In this document: positions 47,931 to 60,527 of the stretch, one piece after another
Numbering within the stretch: position 1 is the stretch's first letter
Layout of the letters: the number at the start of each line of letters is the position of its first letter
From: Umbilicaria muhlenbergii
Lineage: Eukaryota > Ascomycota > Lecanoromycetes > Umbilicariales > Umbilicariaceae
DNA length: 64,000 nucleotides
Reading direction: 5' to 3'
Assembly (NCBI GenBank): GCA_000611775.1
Contig: KK106982.1
Location: 4,782,996-4,846,995 of the forward strand
The notes under the pieces: generated by a model
What the model was told of the DNA's origin: nothing
The model's database searches: none
What the model saw: the letters and a program-made list of their open reading frames with translations, nothing else
Made by a program: the position numbers and the translations under genes

Positions 47931-50900
47931 TTATTTTAATCTCATTTTTTATCTTCTGTCATGAGGCATCCTGAATGAATTTTGAATCAGATTGAAATCA
48001 AACCTCAATTAAAATCAGAATCAGAACCAGAATTAAAATTTAATCATGATGATTAAAAAAACTGATAATGAAGTTTATTCATGAATTAAAAAGTCTTTGT
48101 TGACTTCTGTGAATGATGAACAATTCACTTTAAATGAAAACTTGATCAATCAAATTCTGACAGCTTTAACTGCAAAGATTTTAATTAATCTTTTATAAGA
48201 ACATTTCTCTGAAGCAATGACTGCTCTCTGATAATTAATCATCAATCATGAGCAGTCTTTGAATGAAATTGACATCATTATAAAGGCACATGAAGAACTA
48301 CAAGTGAATTATGAAAGAACAAAAGACAAGAACAAGAAACTGAAGAAAAAAGTTATTAAATAAATTAATATAATAACATACCTTGAATAAAGATTTACAG
48401 TCATTTTTATAAATACTCTCTGACCTGATTCTCCTCAATTTACAGTGAAAAAAACATTTAAATTATGATAACTTCTTGATTCACTGATGTTCTCTGATGA
48501 CTGTTTGAAATATGATGAATGAGTAATGAAGATCAGAAACTATTTATTAATAATGAATCAATAATACCTCATTAAACAGATGAAAATAATATACATGAAG
48601 ACAAGAGTTGAGAATGACTTTATTAAACACATAAAATTTTAAATGAATTCAGCATCTTGAACAGCTTATTTAAATGTTATTAAACTGTTAAAACATTTGA
48701 CTCAGATTTACAGAGACTTAAATTAAAAATGTACTGTTATTAATGAATTTTATAAACTTTATTAAGAACTCAAAGACTTCTCATTCTTTTGAACTGATTT
48801 TCAGTGATATATTACTGAACTGAATGAGTTTCTTAATTTATACTGAATAAAAGAACTTCTGAACAAGGTAAATAACATCATTTAATGATAATTAAACACT
48901 GATGATGACAAACCTGAAGATTTTTATGAACTCATTAAGTGCTATCAGTGAATTAATCAGACTTTATGACTGCTTAACATAAAGAAGATCATTAAATCTT
49001 AATTAACATTCTTCTTCATAAGTTAAACTCATACAAGGACTGAATGTTTTATTAAAATCTTAAAATCAATTACTTAAATAATCACTGAGTCAGTTCCCTG
49101 AACACTGAACTAAATGTCACACTCAGATGTCATCAAAGAACAATAAATGAAAAAAGAATGTTATTTTAAATATAATGAATAAAAGCACCTTGCCTTAAAC
49201 TGTTTAAACAAGAACAAAAAGAAAGAGACTTTAATATTAAAATACATGCAATAAATTATATTCAATTTTGATTTTGATTTTGATTTTGATTTTGAATTAA
49301 ATTCAGGAAAAGGCGTTCTTTTATTAAAGTCATGATAAGAAATGATGATAATTCTTTAATGATATTAATGTTAATGATTAATGAAGACATTTTGTTCACC
49401 TGAACATCATTTAAAGTGAATTGCAAGCTCACTTTGAATGAGGTCAAGTTATGAGTCAAAGTTTTACTTAATATTAAATTAATTGAATATGCATTCATTA
49501 ATGTTAATCTGACAAAGACTCTGATTGAATGATTTAAAATTAAGATAATATCATTGTCAAAGCTCTGAACTCTACATGATTTTCAGAAGAAGACAGTGAG
49601 ATGAGTTACATACATGATTTATTTAATTATGAATATTTGTAATCATTCTCAGTGACTCACCCTCATAATGATTGTAAATATGAAAAATCTCAGCATTATA
49701 CTGAGACTCTCTTAAATGAATCACATTCAGATTTTAATCAACTCTGTGAATCAAGTAGTGATTTTCTCACTGAATGAAAAAACTGAACTGAATGAATGAA
49801 CTGAATTAAAGAACTGAACACTGAATAAATAAATAAAACTAAATAAATAAATGAATTAAATGATTAAACCTGAATCACTGAAACCTTATCAGATTTTGAA
49901 GAAATTCATTATAAAAGCAGATCTTGAATCAGTTTTTACATCAAAAGATAATAACTCCTCACATGCAGTTAATATCAAGATGATCAGTGCAGTATTGTTC
50001 ACATTAAATATGAAGAAAAGTAATGAAATCTTTATTATCTTTATTCAACAAATTGAGGAAGCATTGAACTTTAAATTAAAATTAAATAAATTAAATATCA
50101 AGGTGATTCTTCCTTCTGAATATCATGACTTGATTAATATCTTTTTTAAAAAAACTGCAAATGAACTCTCTCTGCATCAACTTTATAATCACAAGATTGT
50201 CTTAAAAGGTGAGTAAAAGTTAAAATATACATCTTTTTATAACATGTCACATGAAGAACTGATAGTGATGAAGAATTATATAAAAGACAACTTATAAAAA
50301 AGTTTCATTAAAGTCAGTTAATCATCAGTAGCCTCACTGATTCTGTTTATATGAAAAAAAGATGACTTTTTACAACTGTGCATCAACTACTGAAAGTTGA
50401 ATTTGATTATGAAGAAAGACTGACACTCATTATCTTTAATTAAAGAAACCCTGACTCAGATTTTAAAAACAAAATACTTTATCAAGATTAATATACAACA
50501 GGCATTTCACTGCATATAAATAAATTCTGAATCTGAAAACTTAACAACTTTTTGAATAAGGCATGATTTTTACAAATATAAGATCTTGCCTTTTAAACTC
50601 ATTAATGAATCAGTCACCTTTTAGCACTTTATTAATGATGTATTATTTAATTTATTGAATACATATTGTACAACATATTTAAATAATATCTTAATTTATT
50701 TGAAGTCTTTGTTTAAACATTGAACTCATGTTTAAATCATTTTAAAATGACTGAGAAAGGCAAATTTATAAACTGAAATCAAGAAGTGTGAATTTCATAA
50801 AACTGAAACTTAATACTTAAAACTGATCATAAGATGTCATGATATCTGAGTAAACTCTGAAAAAATCACAGTTATAAAGACTTAAGAAGTGCTCATTAAT

Positions 50901-52272
50901 TTAAAACAATTATAAGCATTTTTAAATTTTTGCAACTTCTACTGATAATTCATAAAGGGATATTTCAAAATCACAAAGCCTTTAATCAGATTAACAGGCA
51001 AGAACATACTTTTTAATATGTAAATTAAATAATGTCTTCAAGCCTTTAATGAATTAAAGAACTGATTGATTAACATGCTGATATTACAACACTTTAATTA
51101 AACTTAAACTTGTTATCTTAAATGTGATTCATCAATCCTGATGTCAGCAGGTGTTTTATCTTAAAAAGATGATCAAGAACTACTGCATCCTGTAGCATTC
51201 TTTTTAAAAAAGCTTATATCAGCTGAATGCAATTATGAGATTTATGACAAAGAATTGTTGATCATCATTTAAAGTTTAAAAAATTGATGTACTGAATTAA
51301 CAGGAATAAAGGATCTGATTTAAATCTTAATAAATCATAAAGTTCTGAAGTACTTTATGATGATCAAGAAAATGATTTATAAATAAATCAGATGAGCTGA
51401 ATTTCTCTCATAATTTAACTTTATGATTACATACTGAACAGGCAAGGAAAATGAAAAGATGAATGCACTCATTAAATACTTAAGTGATCAATTAAAGAAG
51501 AATAAAAATGATAAGTGATTATGATATTAATCTTAAATCATGTTATCAAGCTGCTGCTTAAATTTATGTATTATTACTGAATAAAAGAAAAAGGCTTCTC
51601 AGTTTTTAAAATCAACTGAACAAGTTTTAAACAAATCAATTGAACAAGCTTTAAATGAATTAACTTTAAATGAATCAACTAAACAGGTTTTGAATGAAAC
51701 TTTAAATAAGTTAATTACTTGTTATGTGAAAGCAGATGATTTCTATCAGGAAGTCATAAACTTATTATGAATTAAAGCAAGACATTCAATTAAAATATTT
51801 CTCAATGACTGTACTGAAGATGCAAGCGGTCAATTACTGTATCAGAAATAAATATGAGTCTCAGAAGTTAATAATAATTCAAATAAAAATGAATTACAAC
51901 TCTGACTGATTCAAGAAGCACATGAACAACCAGTTACAAAACATATAAAATATTAAAAGATATTAAAAATACTTACATGATCTTATTATTAACCCTGAAT
52001 GAATTGAACAGTTAATCATTTTATTTAAAATTGTCACATCTGCTGCTGAACAAAGAACATGAATGAGCAGTATTAAGAAGCTTTAAAATCACTTTTAATT
52101 TTAAATAATTCATGACAAGATATTTCACTCAACTTGATTATCAAATTATTTAAAAGTAAAAGATTCAATATAATTCTGATAATCATTTGCAGATTAATCA
52201 AGAAGAGACATTATATTTCTTATTTAATAAATAAGAATGAAAGAACATCAACTGAATACATTATTAACATCT

Positions 52273-53382
52273 GCAATTTGACAGCCCGCTCAAAAATAAG
52301 ATTTTAGTTAATAGTACTTTATGCGCTCAGAGCACTCTCTGAGCAGTAAATGAGCTCATACAAATATTACACTTTAAATAACTATTATACCTTCATGAAT
52401 AATAAGAAACTTTTTATTGAAAAGTTTTAGATCTCTTTATTCTGTACACTTTACAAACTAAAGATTTCTTCATAAGTTTTAATTTGCAATAGTTATGAAT
52501 TAAAAAACTTTTAACTAATTATAAACATGTTAGCATATTGAATAACTATTGCGCTTTTATACTTATAATATAACTTTCAGTTTATAAGTTGTAGAGAATA
52601 AGCTGTTTAAGAGTTTTTTTATACAAAGTTTCTTTTTATGTGTTGTTGTTGTTGAGTTATTCAAAAAGTCATTAAAAGTCTGTTTATTAATATTGTGATT
52701 TTCATCACTGAAAGTTTGAAATCAATGTAACTTTTTAACAACAACAGTTATAAAAAAACTTTAAGTTATAAAACTGTTTAATAGCTTCTTCTCTACAACT
52801 TATAAACTAAAAGTTATATCATAAGTATAAAAGCGCAATAGTTATTCAAAGTATGTGACTTTTTTTGAAAGATTTTTCGCTATTAAAAACTTGAATTAAA
52901 TATAACTTAACAACAACAGCAGTTATAAAGAAACTTTTAATTTAACATTAATAAAGAATACTATTTTTTATAATTTATGCATTGAAAGTTTCATCATATC
53001 TGTTGAGGTGCAAAAGTTATTAAAGTGTGTAAATTTTTAAGTGACGAAAATCGTGAAGTTCTTTAAATATTCAGAACTCAACACTTATACAGTGCTTTCA
53101 GACTCAACAAATCATGATTTTTTATTGCAGAAAAGTAAATTTTAGCAAAAGTTTACTTATTATAAGTTTTACTGTTATTATAACACTGTGTGTGTACTTG
53201 TTTAAACAATTATTTTAATAACTGTTTGTTTATCACAAAATTTTGATATTCTGCTCAAGATTTAAGGTTGAGCTTAAAGCATTCAGAGGATGCTAAGAGC
53301 GGCTGTTAGCTGAGACATGAGATCAGAAGCTCAGAGCGCTCAAAGTGTTAAAAATTAACTCAGAGTTAACTTGCTAAATTGC
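52273..53382 (-). mobile_element. Foldback DNA element B2 (1,110 bp)
   Basis: Reverse complement of B1 and of identical length, inserted in the integrase part of D2. The ends are GCAATTTGACAG at the left and TTGCTAAATTGC at the right, mirror images of each other. Outer parts are inverted relative to B1, but the central 302-bp near-palindrome has the same chromosomal direction as in B1. It keeps several CpG (agcgctc, aagagcggc, ttttcgc), unlike D2 around it. No clear target duplication. Confidence 0.7.
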
Positions 53383-54414
53383 TGATGAAACTTTTACTTC
53401 AAAATGTGTAAAGATTTCATGAATTATCACAGATAATTACATCAGATTGAGGCCTGCAGTTTATAACATTACTTTAAAAATACCTGTGTGAATGACTTTG
53501 AATCAGATTGAAACCCTCAACTGCTTTTCATTCAGAGATAGACAGGCAGTCTGAAAATGTGAATGCAAATGTTGAATATTACCTCAGAGCATTTGTGAAT
53601 TATCAGCAAGATAACTGAGTTAAAGGATTATTAATGATTAAGTTTACAGTCAATAATGCAGATTCTGACTTCATCAAAGTTTCACTCTTTTTTGTAAATA
53701 AAAAATATCACTCCTGAATGAGTTTTAATTTTAAACAATTAATTATTTCACATCTGCTGACAAGAGAACAAATTCTGAAGGAAAAAGCTGATTTCATAAT
53801 AAATCATATGAAGGTTTTACATGTGATATTATAAGAGAACATGACAACAGCACAACTTTAATAAAAAGATTTCATGAACTGAATCTAAATATTAACTTCA
53901 ACATATCAAGTAAGAGACCTGATATAATTGTTAATAAAAAATATTCAAATAACTTACTCATTCAAAAAGCTGAATCATAAGAATAAAGAACCTTTTTAAA
54001 TCAAGAAGAAAGTATTAATTTAAGCATATAAACTTAAACTGCTTAAATTAATGAAAATACATTCTGTCTTTTACACTTTTTTATTATAACTCACTGTGAA
54101 TGATTTCTTACTTGAATAAATTGAGTCATCATTGCCACCTATAATAACTGAACAGACTGAACTGAAATGAGAAGTTGAACAAATTAATAACAGCTGTTAA
54201 TGAAGAAACAGATTACAGTACAGAGTGACATGAAAAAAATATTCACTTAATAAAATCTGATATAACACTGTGAAATTTAAACACTCACCTGAACTGAAAG
54301 AGACATTTCATGAAAGGTACTCAAATAAGTCAGCTGAATTATTAAATACATCAACAACAAGACAGAAAAGTAAATAATCAGCTCATGAAGCTCATTAAAT
54401 AAAGAAGGAGGTAG

Positions 54415-54517
54415 TATCAGGTTTATATTTAAATGCTGAACTGAACTGAATGATTTGAATGATGTACTAAACTGAATGACTGAATGAGTTAGCACTGAAT
54501 GACTGAATGAGTTAATG
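54415..54517 (+). repeat. 3' LTR of D2, first part
   Basis: 103 bp starting TATCAGGTTTATATTT after the polypurine tract. Interrupted by E, whose duplication taatg is the last five bases (54,513-54,517). Confidence 0.8.
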
Positions 54518-54790
54518 TGTAAGAGGCTGGTCTATGACGTGAGGTCATATAAGTGTTGAATAAAGTGTTATAAGCAATATAATCATGATGAAGTCAATGC
54601 AGTGATTATATGTATTTTATTCAGTGATAAAACTGATCACTGAGAAAGCAGGTTTCTGCATCTTCTTGTGAAGAGTTTTCACTTGATGTCAAGGCGCTAA
54701 GCGCTGAGTCATCATATTTAAGTTATAATGTCATATCATAATGTCATACTATAGTGTTGTACTGTCATATTATATATGATGATCCTGACA
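54518..54790 (-). repeat. 3' LTR of E
   Basis: 273 bp, TGTAAGAGGCTGG at the start and GATCCTGACA at the end (plus strand). It contains the CpG-bearing word ggcgctaagcgctgag, preserved in both LTRs. Confidence 0.85.
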
Positions 54791-55639
54791 CAGCATTTCC
54801 CTTCTCATGATGTCATCCCTGATGCCAATTGACTCTGAATTTATAATTATAGACATCATCATGATAGTCTGATAAGTGATTGATCATGTAGAGTGAATGT
54901 GTGAAACTGTGTTAAAGTAAAGTTAATCATCATGAGTTTAAAACATTTCTCTCTTGTGTTTCTTCTTCATCTTTCTTATGACATGTTGTTGTACTTCTCA
55001 TGACTTTTTCATAACTCATTGAGTAACTTGATGACTTTATGATGTCATTCTCATGCAGAGGTGTCCTCCTCATAAAGAGAATGTCATGAAGTTTATAATT
55101 CACAGCTCAACATTTTTTATGATGTCATACTTTCTGATAAGTGCCTTGTAGGCCTGTAATGCCTTTGTGTGAAGGACTTTTATGACTATCTCCTTATGAA
55201 GGACTTCTGAAGTGAAATAATCATCTTTATGAACTTCTGATAAGTGTCTTGTAGGCCTGTAATGTTTTAATGAACTTGTCACTCTTGATTCTTGCTGTAG
55301 ATCATTTATAAGGCCTTGATAAAATCTGTAAAACCCCTTGAGGAAAATCAGGAAAGAGTGTTCTTATGATATTAATTAAGTTCTGTTTGAGCTGTTTGAA
55401 TTGTTCAGCATGTTCAAAACCATTCAGACTGTTTAAATCATTCAAATTGTTTGACATGTTTGATGTTTCACAAGGCCTCAATAAAACCTATAAAACCCCT
55501 TGAGGAAAACCAGGAAAAAGTGTTCTTATAATATTAATTAAATCCTGTTTGAGCTGTTTAAATTGTTCAGTATGTTTAAAATCATTCAGATGTAAGTCTG
55601 CCTTTCTTACTTTTCTTTCATTTTTGTTTAGTATGACAA

Positions 55640-57830
55640 AATGTTGTAGTAATTGTCATACTTTTGTTGTACTCATGTATATTTATTGTATTAATATATT
55701 CATCATGACTTGCTTCTTGAGCATATAGGTTATGAACTGCTAATGTTTCAGTTGTATCACCAGCTTCAGTATTTGTTGTATTGATATATATTCATCACAG
55801 CTTGCTTCTTGAGCATGTAAATCATGAACTGCTGATGTTTTTATTGTATCACTGATGTTTCTGTTGTATCATCAGCTTCAGTATTTGTTGTACTGATATA
55901 TATTCATTGTATTAATATGTTCATCATATTGATATGTTCATCACGGCTTGCTTCTTAAGCATGTAAGTCACAGACTGCTGATGTTTCAGCTGCATCATCA
56001 GCTTCAGTATTTGTCATACTGATATATATTCATCATACTGATATGTTTGTTGTACTTGTATGTTTGTCACGGCTTGTTTCTTCTTGAGCATGTAGGCATT
56101 GACTGCTGGTGTTTCAGCTGCACTGTCAGCTTCAGTATTCATTATACTGATATATATTCATCATACTGATATGTTCATTGTATTTATATGTTTATCATAG
56201 CTTGCTTCTTCTTGAGCATGTAAGCACTGACTGCTGATGTTTCAGTCATATCATCAGCTTCAGTATGCATCATACTGATATATTTGTCATGACTTGCTTT
56301 TAAAGCATATAAATTTCACATCATTGATGTTCTGATAAGATCACTGCATCATATTCATGTTTATCATCTCAGACTCAGTCAAGTTGTTTTTATCCTCAAG
56401 AGGGGTAGTTAATTCCTGTCATATTCATTATATCAAATCATCTTTCAACTGTTCAGTATGACTCATATATTTAAGTTGTTTAATAAATATTCTTGTATAA
56501 GCTGTTATCTCCTCATCTAGGGGTGAGTGAGTAGATATGAGTTGAAGCGCTTCAACAATGTCAGCAGAAGAGTGCTATTCTTAATTTAAAGATTAATAAA
56601 AATGCAGCTTGCATCATCATTTATAATTACAGTTTCTGCTGTGTTATTTTTAATTGAGTGTTACTTGAGTTCTGCACTTTTCTTATTCAGTCATGACTTG
56701 TTTCTTCAAGCATATAGGTCATGAACTGCTGATGTTTCAATCATATCATCAGCTTCAGTATGCATCATACTGAATAAATGACACACTGCTGATGTTTCAA
56801 TGTCACTGATGATCATGACTTGCTTTTTTAAGCATATAGATCATGAACTGCTGATGTTTCAGTTGTATCATCAGCTTCAGTATGCATCATACTGAATAAA
56901 TAATGCACTGCTGATGTTTCAGTGTCACTGACAACTTCATTTTTATTACAATTTGCATTTCACATCACTGATGTTCTGATGAGACTGCTGTTTTCAGTAA
57001 TCATCATACTGATAGTATTCATTGTGACAGGTACAACATTCTTTTGTTGTAATCTTTATCATACTGAATAAGTGATGCACTGCTGATGTTTCAATGAACT
57101 GATGACTTCATTTTCATTACAGCTTGCTTCTTCTTGAGTTGATAAATTTCACACTGTTGATGTTCTGATGAGACCGCCATCTTCAGTATTCATCATATCA
57201 GTAGTATTCATTATGACAGATACAACATTCTTTTGTTGTAACTTTTATCATACTGAATAAATCCCTCACTGCTGATGTTTCAGTGATATTATTGATTTCA
57301 TTTTCATTATGACTTGCATTTCACATCACTGATGTTCTGATGAGATCATCATCTTCAGTATTTATTGTATCAGTAGATTCCTCACTGCTGATGTTTCAGT
57401 GATATCATTAATTTCATTTTCATTACAGCTTGCTTTTTCTTGAGTTGATAAATTCTGCATCATTGATGTTCTGATGAGTTTGTCATCTTCATTTTCATTA
57501 TGACTTGCTTCATGAGCAGGTAGGTTCCTCATCACTGATGTTTTAATGAAATTATTGATTTCATTTTCATTATAACTTACTTCATGAGCAGGTAAGTTCT
57601 GCATCATTGATGTTTTAATGAGATCATCATCTTCAGTAATCATCATACTGAGTAAGTAATGCACTGCTGATGTTTTAATAAATTGATAACTTCATTTTCA
57701 TTACAGCTTGCTTCTTCTTAAGTTGATAAATTCTGCACTGTTGATGTTCTGATGAGATTGTCATCTTCAGTATTCATTGTACTGATAATGTTTATTATGA
57801 CAGGTATGATGTTCTCTTGTTGTAGCTTTC
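55640..57830 (-). repeat. Degenerate tandem array inside E (about 15 units)
   Basis: Units of roughly 70-150 bp share ACTGCTGATGTTTC, ATCATCAGCTTCAGTAT and CTTGCTTCTTGAGCAT words. On the minus strand part of the array is still open (57,664-57,362, 100 codons) and reads as a peptide repeat, NLPAHE-(V/A)S-(Y/H)-NENE-I-N, with TSMMQ / TSVMR between. So it was a protein-coding repeat. Confidence 0.65.
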
Positions 57831-57948
57831 CTTTAACTTAAACTCATCTTTACTAAAGATCAAGATATTATTCAAGTAGATGACACATATGACATTTAAA
57901 AACTCATCAAGCACTTTATTTATAAAAGCTTGAAATGTAACAGGAGCA

Positions 57949-58092
57949 TTCATGAGTCTGAAAAACATAATAAGATATTTAAACAGCTTGAATCATGTTC
58001 AGAACACTGTTTTTCACTCATTCATGAAACTGAAAGATATGACAAGATATTTAAACAGCTTGAATCATGTTCAAAATACTGTTTTTCACTCA
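57949..58092 (-). repeat. 66-69 bp tandem duplication at the RT end of E
   Basis: Two adjacent copies marked by aagatatttaaacagcttg and actgtttttcactcattc. The duplication falls in the reverse transcriptase region. Confidence 0.75.
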
Positions 58093-58249
58093 TCTTCAGT
58101 CTTGATTCATACTCAATTATATGCATTCTTGCAGTGAGCAGGGATTACTTTTCAGCTGCTTAAGAAATGTCTGCATACTCATGATATTCAGGCAGTAATG
58201 TGTCATACACATCACTATCTCTGTCATACTGTAATGAGTTCATCTGAAG

Positions 58250-59271
58250 AGTATATTTTTTCATATCAGCCACTAAGTCCGCCGGCTCTATGAAGTGATC
58301 AGTAATGATGAGTTTATTCATATGTAAGACATTCTTCAACGCCTTTTTTCATCAGTGATGAATATACAGTGTGTGATAATATGTTTTAACTTCCTTCATA
58401 GGAATTTACCTGTATCATAGTAATGATTTGAGTTTGCATGAACTAGAAATGATAACCTGAGAACAAAAGGTGTTGATTGTCATGAGTCATTTATTTGCAT
58501 CAACTGCAGTCATGACTGCTGTTGATCATCTCATCATACAGTTGTTCATTTAATGACTGATGACTTCACATTTAATACAGAGGCTTGCTGCTTTTCATGC
58601 ATTTATTTTCTTTCTTGAAATGAAGTCTCCTTGTCAGCATGAGGAAGCTGTGAGTGTATATGTTATCATCATCATAATTGTTTCTTCAGTGATTGATAAG
58701 TGGTTGAGATTCTGACTCTGATTGCAGTCACTTTCACGGCTGACTTGAGTGAATTGAGTGTGAGTTATTTATTATTTGATGAGAGATTCTTTTCTGTTGT
58801 AGTATGACATTCATGTCATACTTTTGTTTATATCATCAATCTTGCTTTGATGATCCTTTTTAGTGTCTGAGCGGCTTTGAAATGATTCATGATTAATGAT
58901 GATGTCAAGATATGCTGATATTTCCTGCACTGACTGTCTTGCAACCTGCATTAAATCTCAACATCATAATTCAGTCAAGATGTGATGTGAAAGTCTTAAT
59001 CATCAGTGATCTTAAATGAGTGTTTCACTGATTTTCTTATGTGAAGCTGAAAGGAAGCAGTAGAGTTCTGATAATTTATCATATCAGAAGATGATTATAT
59101 CATGATTATAAAATTCAGCTGCATTAAAGGTGATGATATTTCATTCATTCATGTCTTCATCAGGAAATAAGTTCTTCTTCAGCATCTTTAAGTAATTGTT
59201 ATAAATGATTTAAATATAATCATGCTGCTTCTTTTGCTTCTGTCAGTCACTCATGACTGTTTTCTCAAGGT
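58250..59271. other. Interior of E without recognisable domain
   Basis: Decayed interior between the reverse transcriptase patch and the gag-like part of E; by position it should be protease and 5' pol. No motif could be read with confidence. Confidence 0.4.
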
Positions 59272-59276
59272 AGATG

Positions 59277-59504
59277 TGTTAAACTATAGCATCCCTTATT
59301 AAAAAGGGAAGTATAGTTGAGGTTCATGACAGCATGAAATATAAATGTATAAAGATTATATGATTTTAATTATATAAAACTAATAACTAAGGAATGAAGA
59401 TGAGATTGAGCAGTGCAGAGTTTTCATATATCTCATTAACACTGTTAAGCTGCTTGTGAGGTGTATGCTTTATATGAGTCTCAGATTGTCATTAACCTGT
59501 GACA
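59277..59504 (-). repeat. Solo LTR of Gypsy family A inside E
   Basis: 228 bp, the same length as the A1 LTRs and matching them end to end, with a perfect 5-bp duplication agatg (59,272-59,276 and 59,505-59,509). It lies inside E, which lies inside the LTR of D2. Confidence 0.85.
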
Positions 59505-60102
59505 AGATGCCTGCTCAGATGATGAAATCTCATTCAGTAGAAAATTACTCTGACATCAGCTTCTAATTCTGATTGATTTCATTCAAGTATTTTTGAAGTT
59601 TTCACCTCATGACTTTAATGTCTCCTGCATAGGGATGAGGCTCTCATGACTTTATAAGATGTTGAAAAGGGGAAGGTGTGATGTCTGTCATAACTTAATA
59701 TTATAATTCATGTGATGAACTTGTATCATCTTTTAAGTTTATTGTAATTGAAGAATTTTCTTACAGACATTAATTAAACTTCTGAAGTTCTTTTTTATTG
59801 TTCTTAAATTCAATTTCTTATCATACATGTCATAATTATAATCACTGACGCTTGATAACTTCTTGATTATGAGCAGTGACTGCCTTAAGGTCATTAATGA
59901 TGTCATCAGAGTCACCTTGATTGATATGTTCATCATTATTATAAGTAGAGGTATTAATGACTGATAATGTAAACTTGATAAAGAAAGGTTCTGATTTAAT
60001 TTAATTAACTGTTTCACTGATCTGATGAGATTAAAGTGTTGATGTCATCATGTTTTATGCTTTTGACGTGACTGTTCACCTGAAGGTACTGAGTGATCAG
60101 TA

Positions 60103-60375
60103 TGTAAGAGACTGATTTATGATGTGAGGTTGTATAAGTGTTGAATGAGGTATCATAAGCAATATAGTCATGATGAAGTCAATGCAGTGATTATACATAT
60201 TTTATTCAGTGACAAAATTAATTGCTGAGAAAGCAGGTTTCTGCATCTTCTTGTGAAGAATTTTCACTTGATGTCAAGGCGCTAAGCGCTGAGTCATCAT
60301 ATTTAAGCTATAATGTCATATCATAATGTTGTACTATAGTGTCATACTGTCATACTATATATGATGGCCCTGACA
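60103..60375 (-). repeat. 5' LTR of E
   Basis: 273 bp, identical length to the partner LTR, ending GGCCCTGACA and followed by the duplication taatg. Confidence 0.85.
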
Positions 60376-60380
60376 TAATG

Positions 60381-60527
60381 ATGATTAAATTAATGAGTTT
60401 AATGTGCATATAAAGATTTTAATCTTCATATTCTTTTTTTTTACTTCTTAAATTAAAATTCTTCTTTGTAGCTAAATGTCAACTGTTAAAACACATGCAT
60501 TAATTCATAATCTGCATAATCTTGATA
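60381..60527 (+). repeat. 3' LTR of D2, second part
   Basis: 147 bp, continuing the LTR after E and its duplication, ending CATAATCTTGATA. Followed by ttaag and the rest of the minisatellite. Confidence 0.8.

Larger units (their letters stand above)
54518..60375 (-). mobile_element. Gypsy-derived element E (fossil), inserted in the D2 LTR
   Basis: Two 273-bp LTRs (54,518-54,790 and 60,103-60,375) with TG...CA ends and a perfect 5-bp duplication taatg (54,513-54,517 and 60,376-60,380). Coding direction is minus: a reverse transcriptase patch lies at about 58,140-57,845 (NAPVTFQAFINKVL, then NNILIFSKDEF), and a purine tract (agaagggaaa, minus strand) abuts the LTR at 54,518-54,790. A gag-like charged region lies at 60,017-59,739. 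Instead of RNase H and integrase, the place downstream holds a long repeat array (55,640-57,830), so E looks like a reduced, non-autonomous derivative. It is broken throughout and carries a solo A-family LTR. It is the youngest Gypsy layer at this site except that solo LTR. Confidence 0.8.
47688..60527 (+). mobile_element. Gypsy element D2 (fossil), carrying B2 and Gypsy E
   Basis: Second copy of the D1 family, inserted into the minisatellite with a 5-bp duplication ttgag / ttaag (47,683-47,687 and 60,528-60,532). The 5' LTR is 47,688-47,930. A polypurine tract (agaaggaggtag) precedes the 3' LTR, which begins at 54,415, is cut by E after 54,517, and resumes at 60,381-60,527. Parts: gag about 47,990-49,210, linker of simple repeats about 49,780-49,860, reverse transcriptase about 50,090-50,870, RNase H about 51,130-51,520, integrase from about 51,950, cut by B2 (52,273-53,382) and resuming to about 53,720. 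It is more AT-rich than D1, with dozens of breaks. Confidence 0.85.

Noticed and set aside
55640-57830. CRISPR-like array
   Set aside because: Units vary in length, have no constant repeat with unique spacers, and lie inside a fungal retroelement as a degenerate coding repeat.
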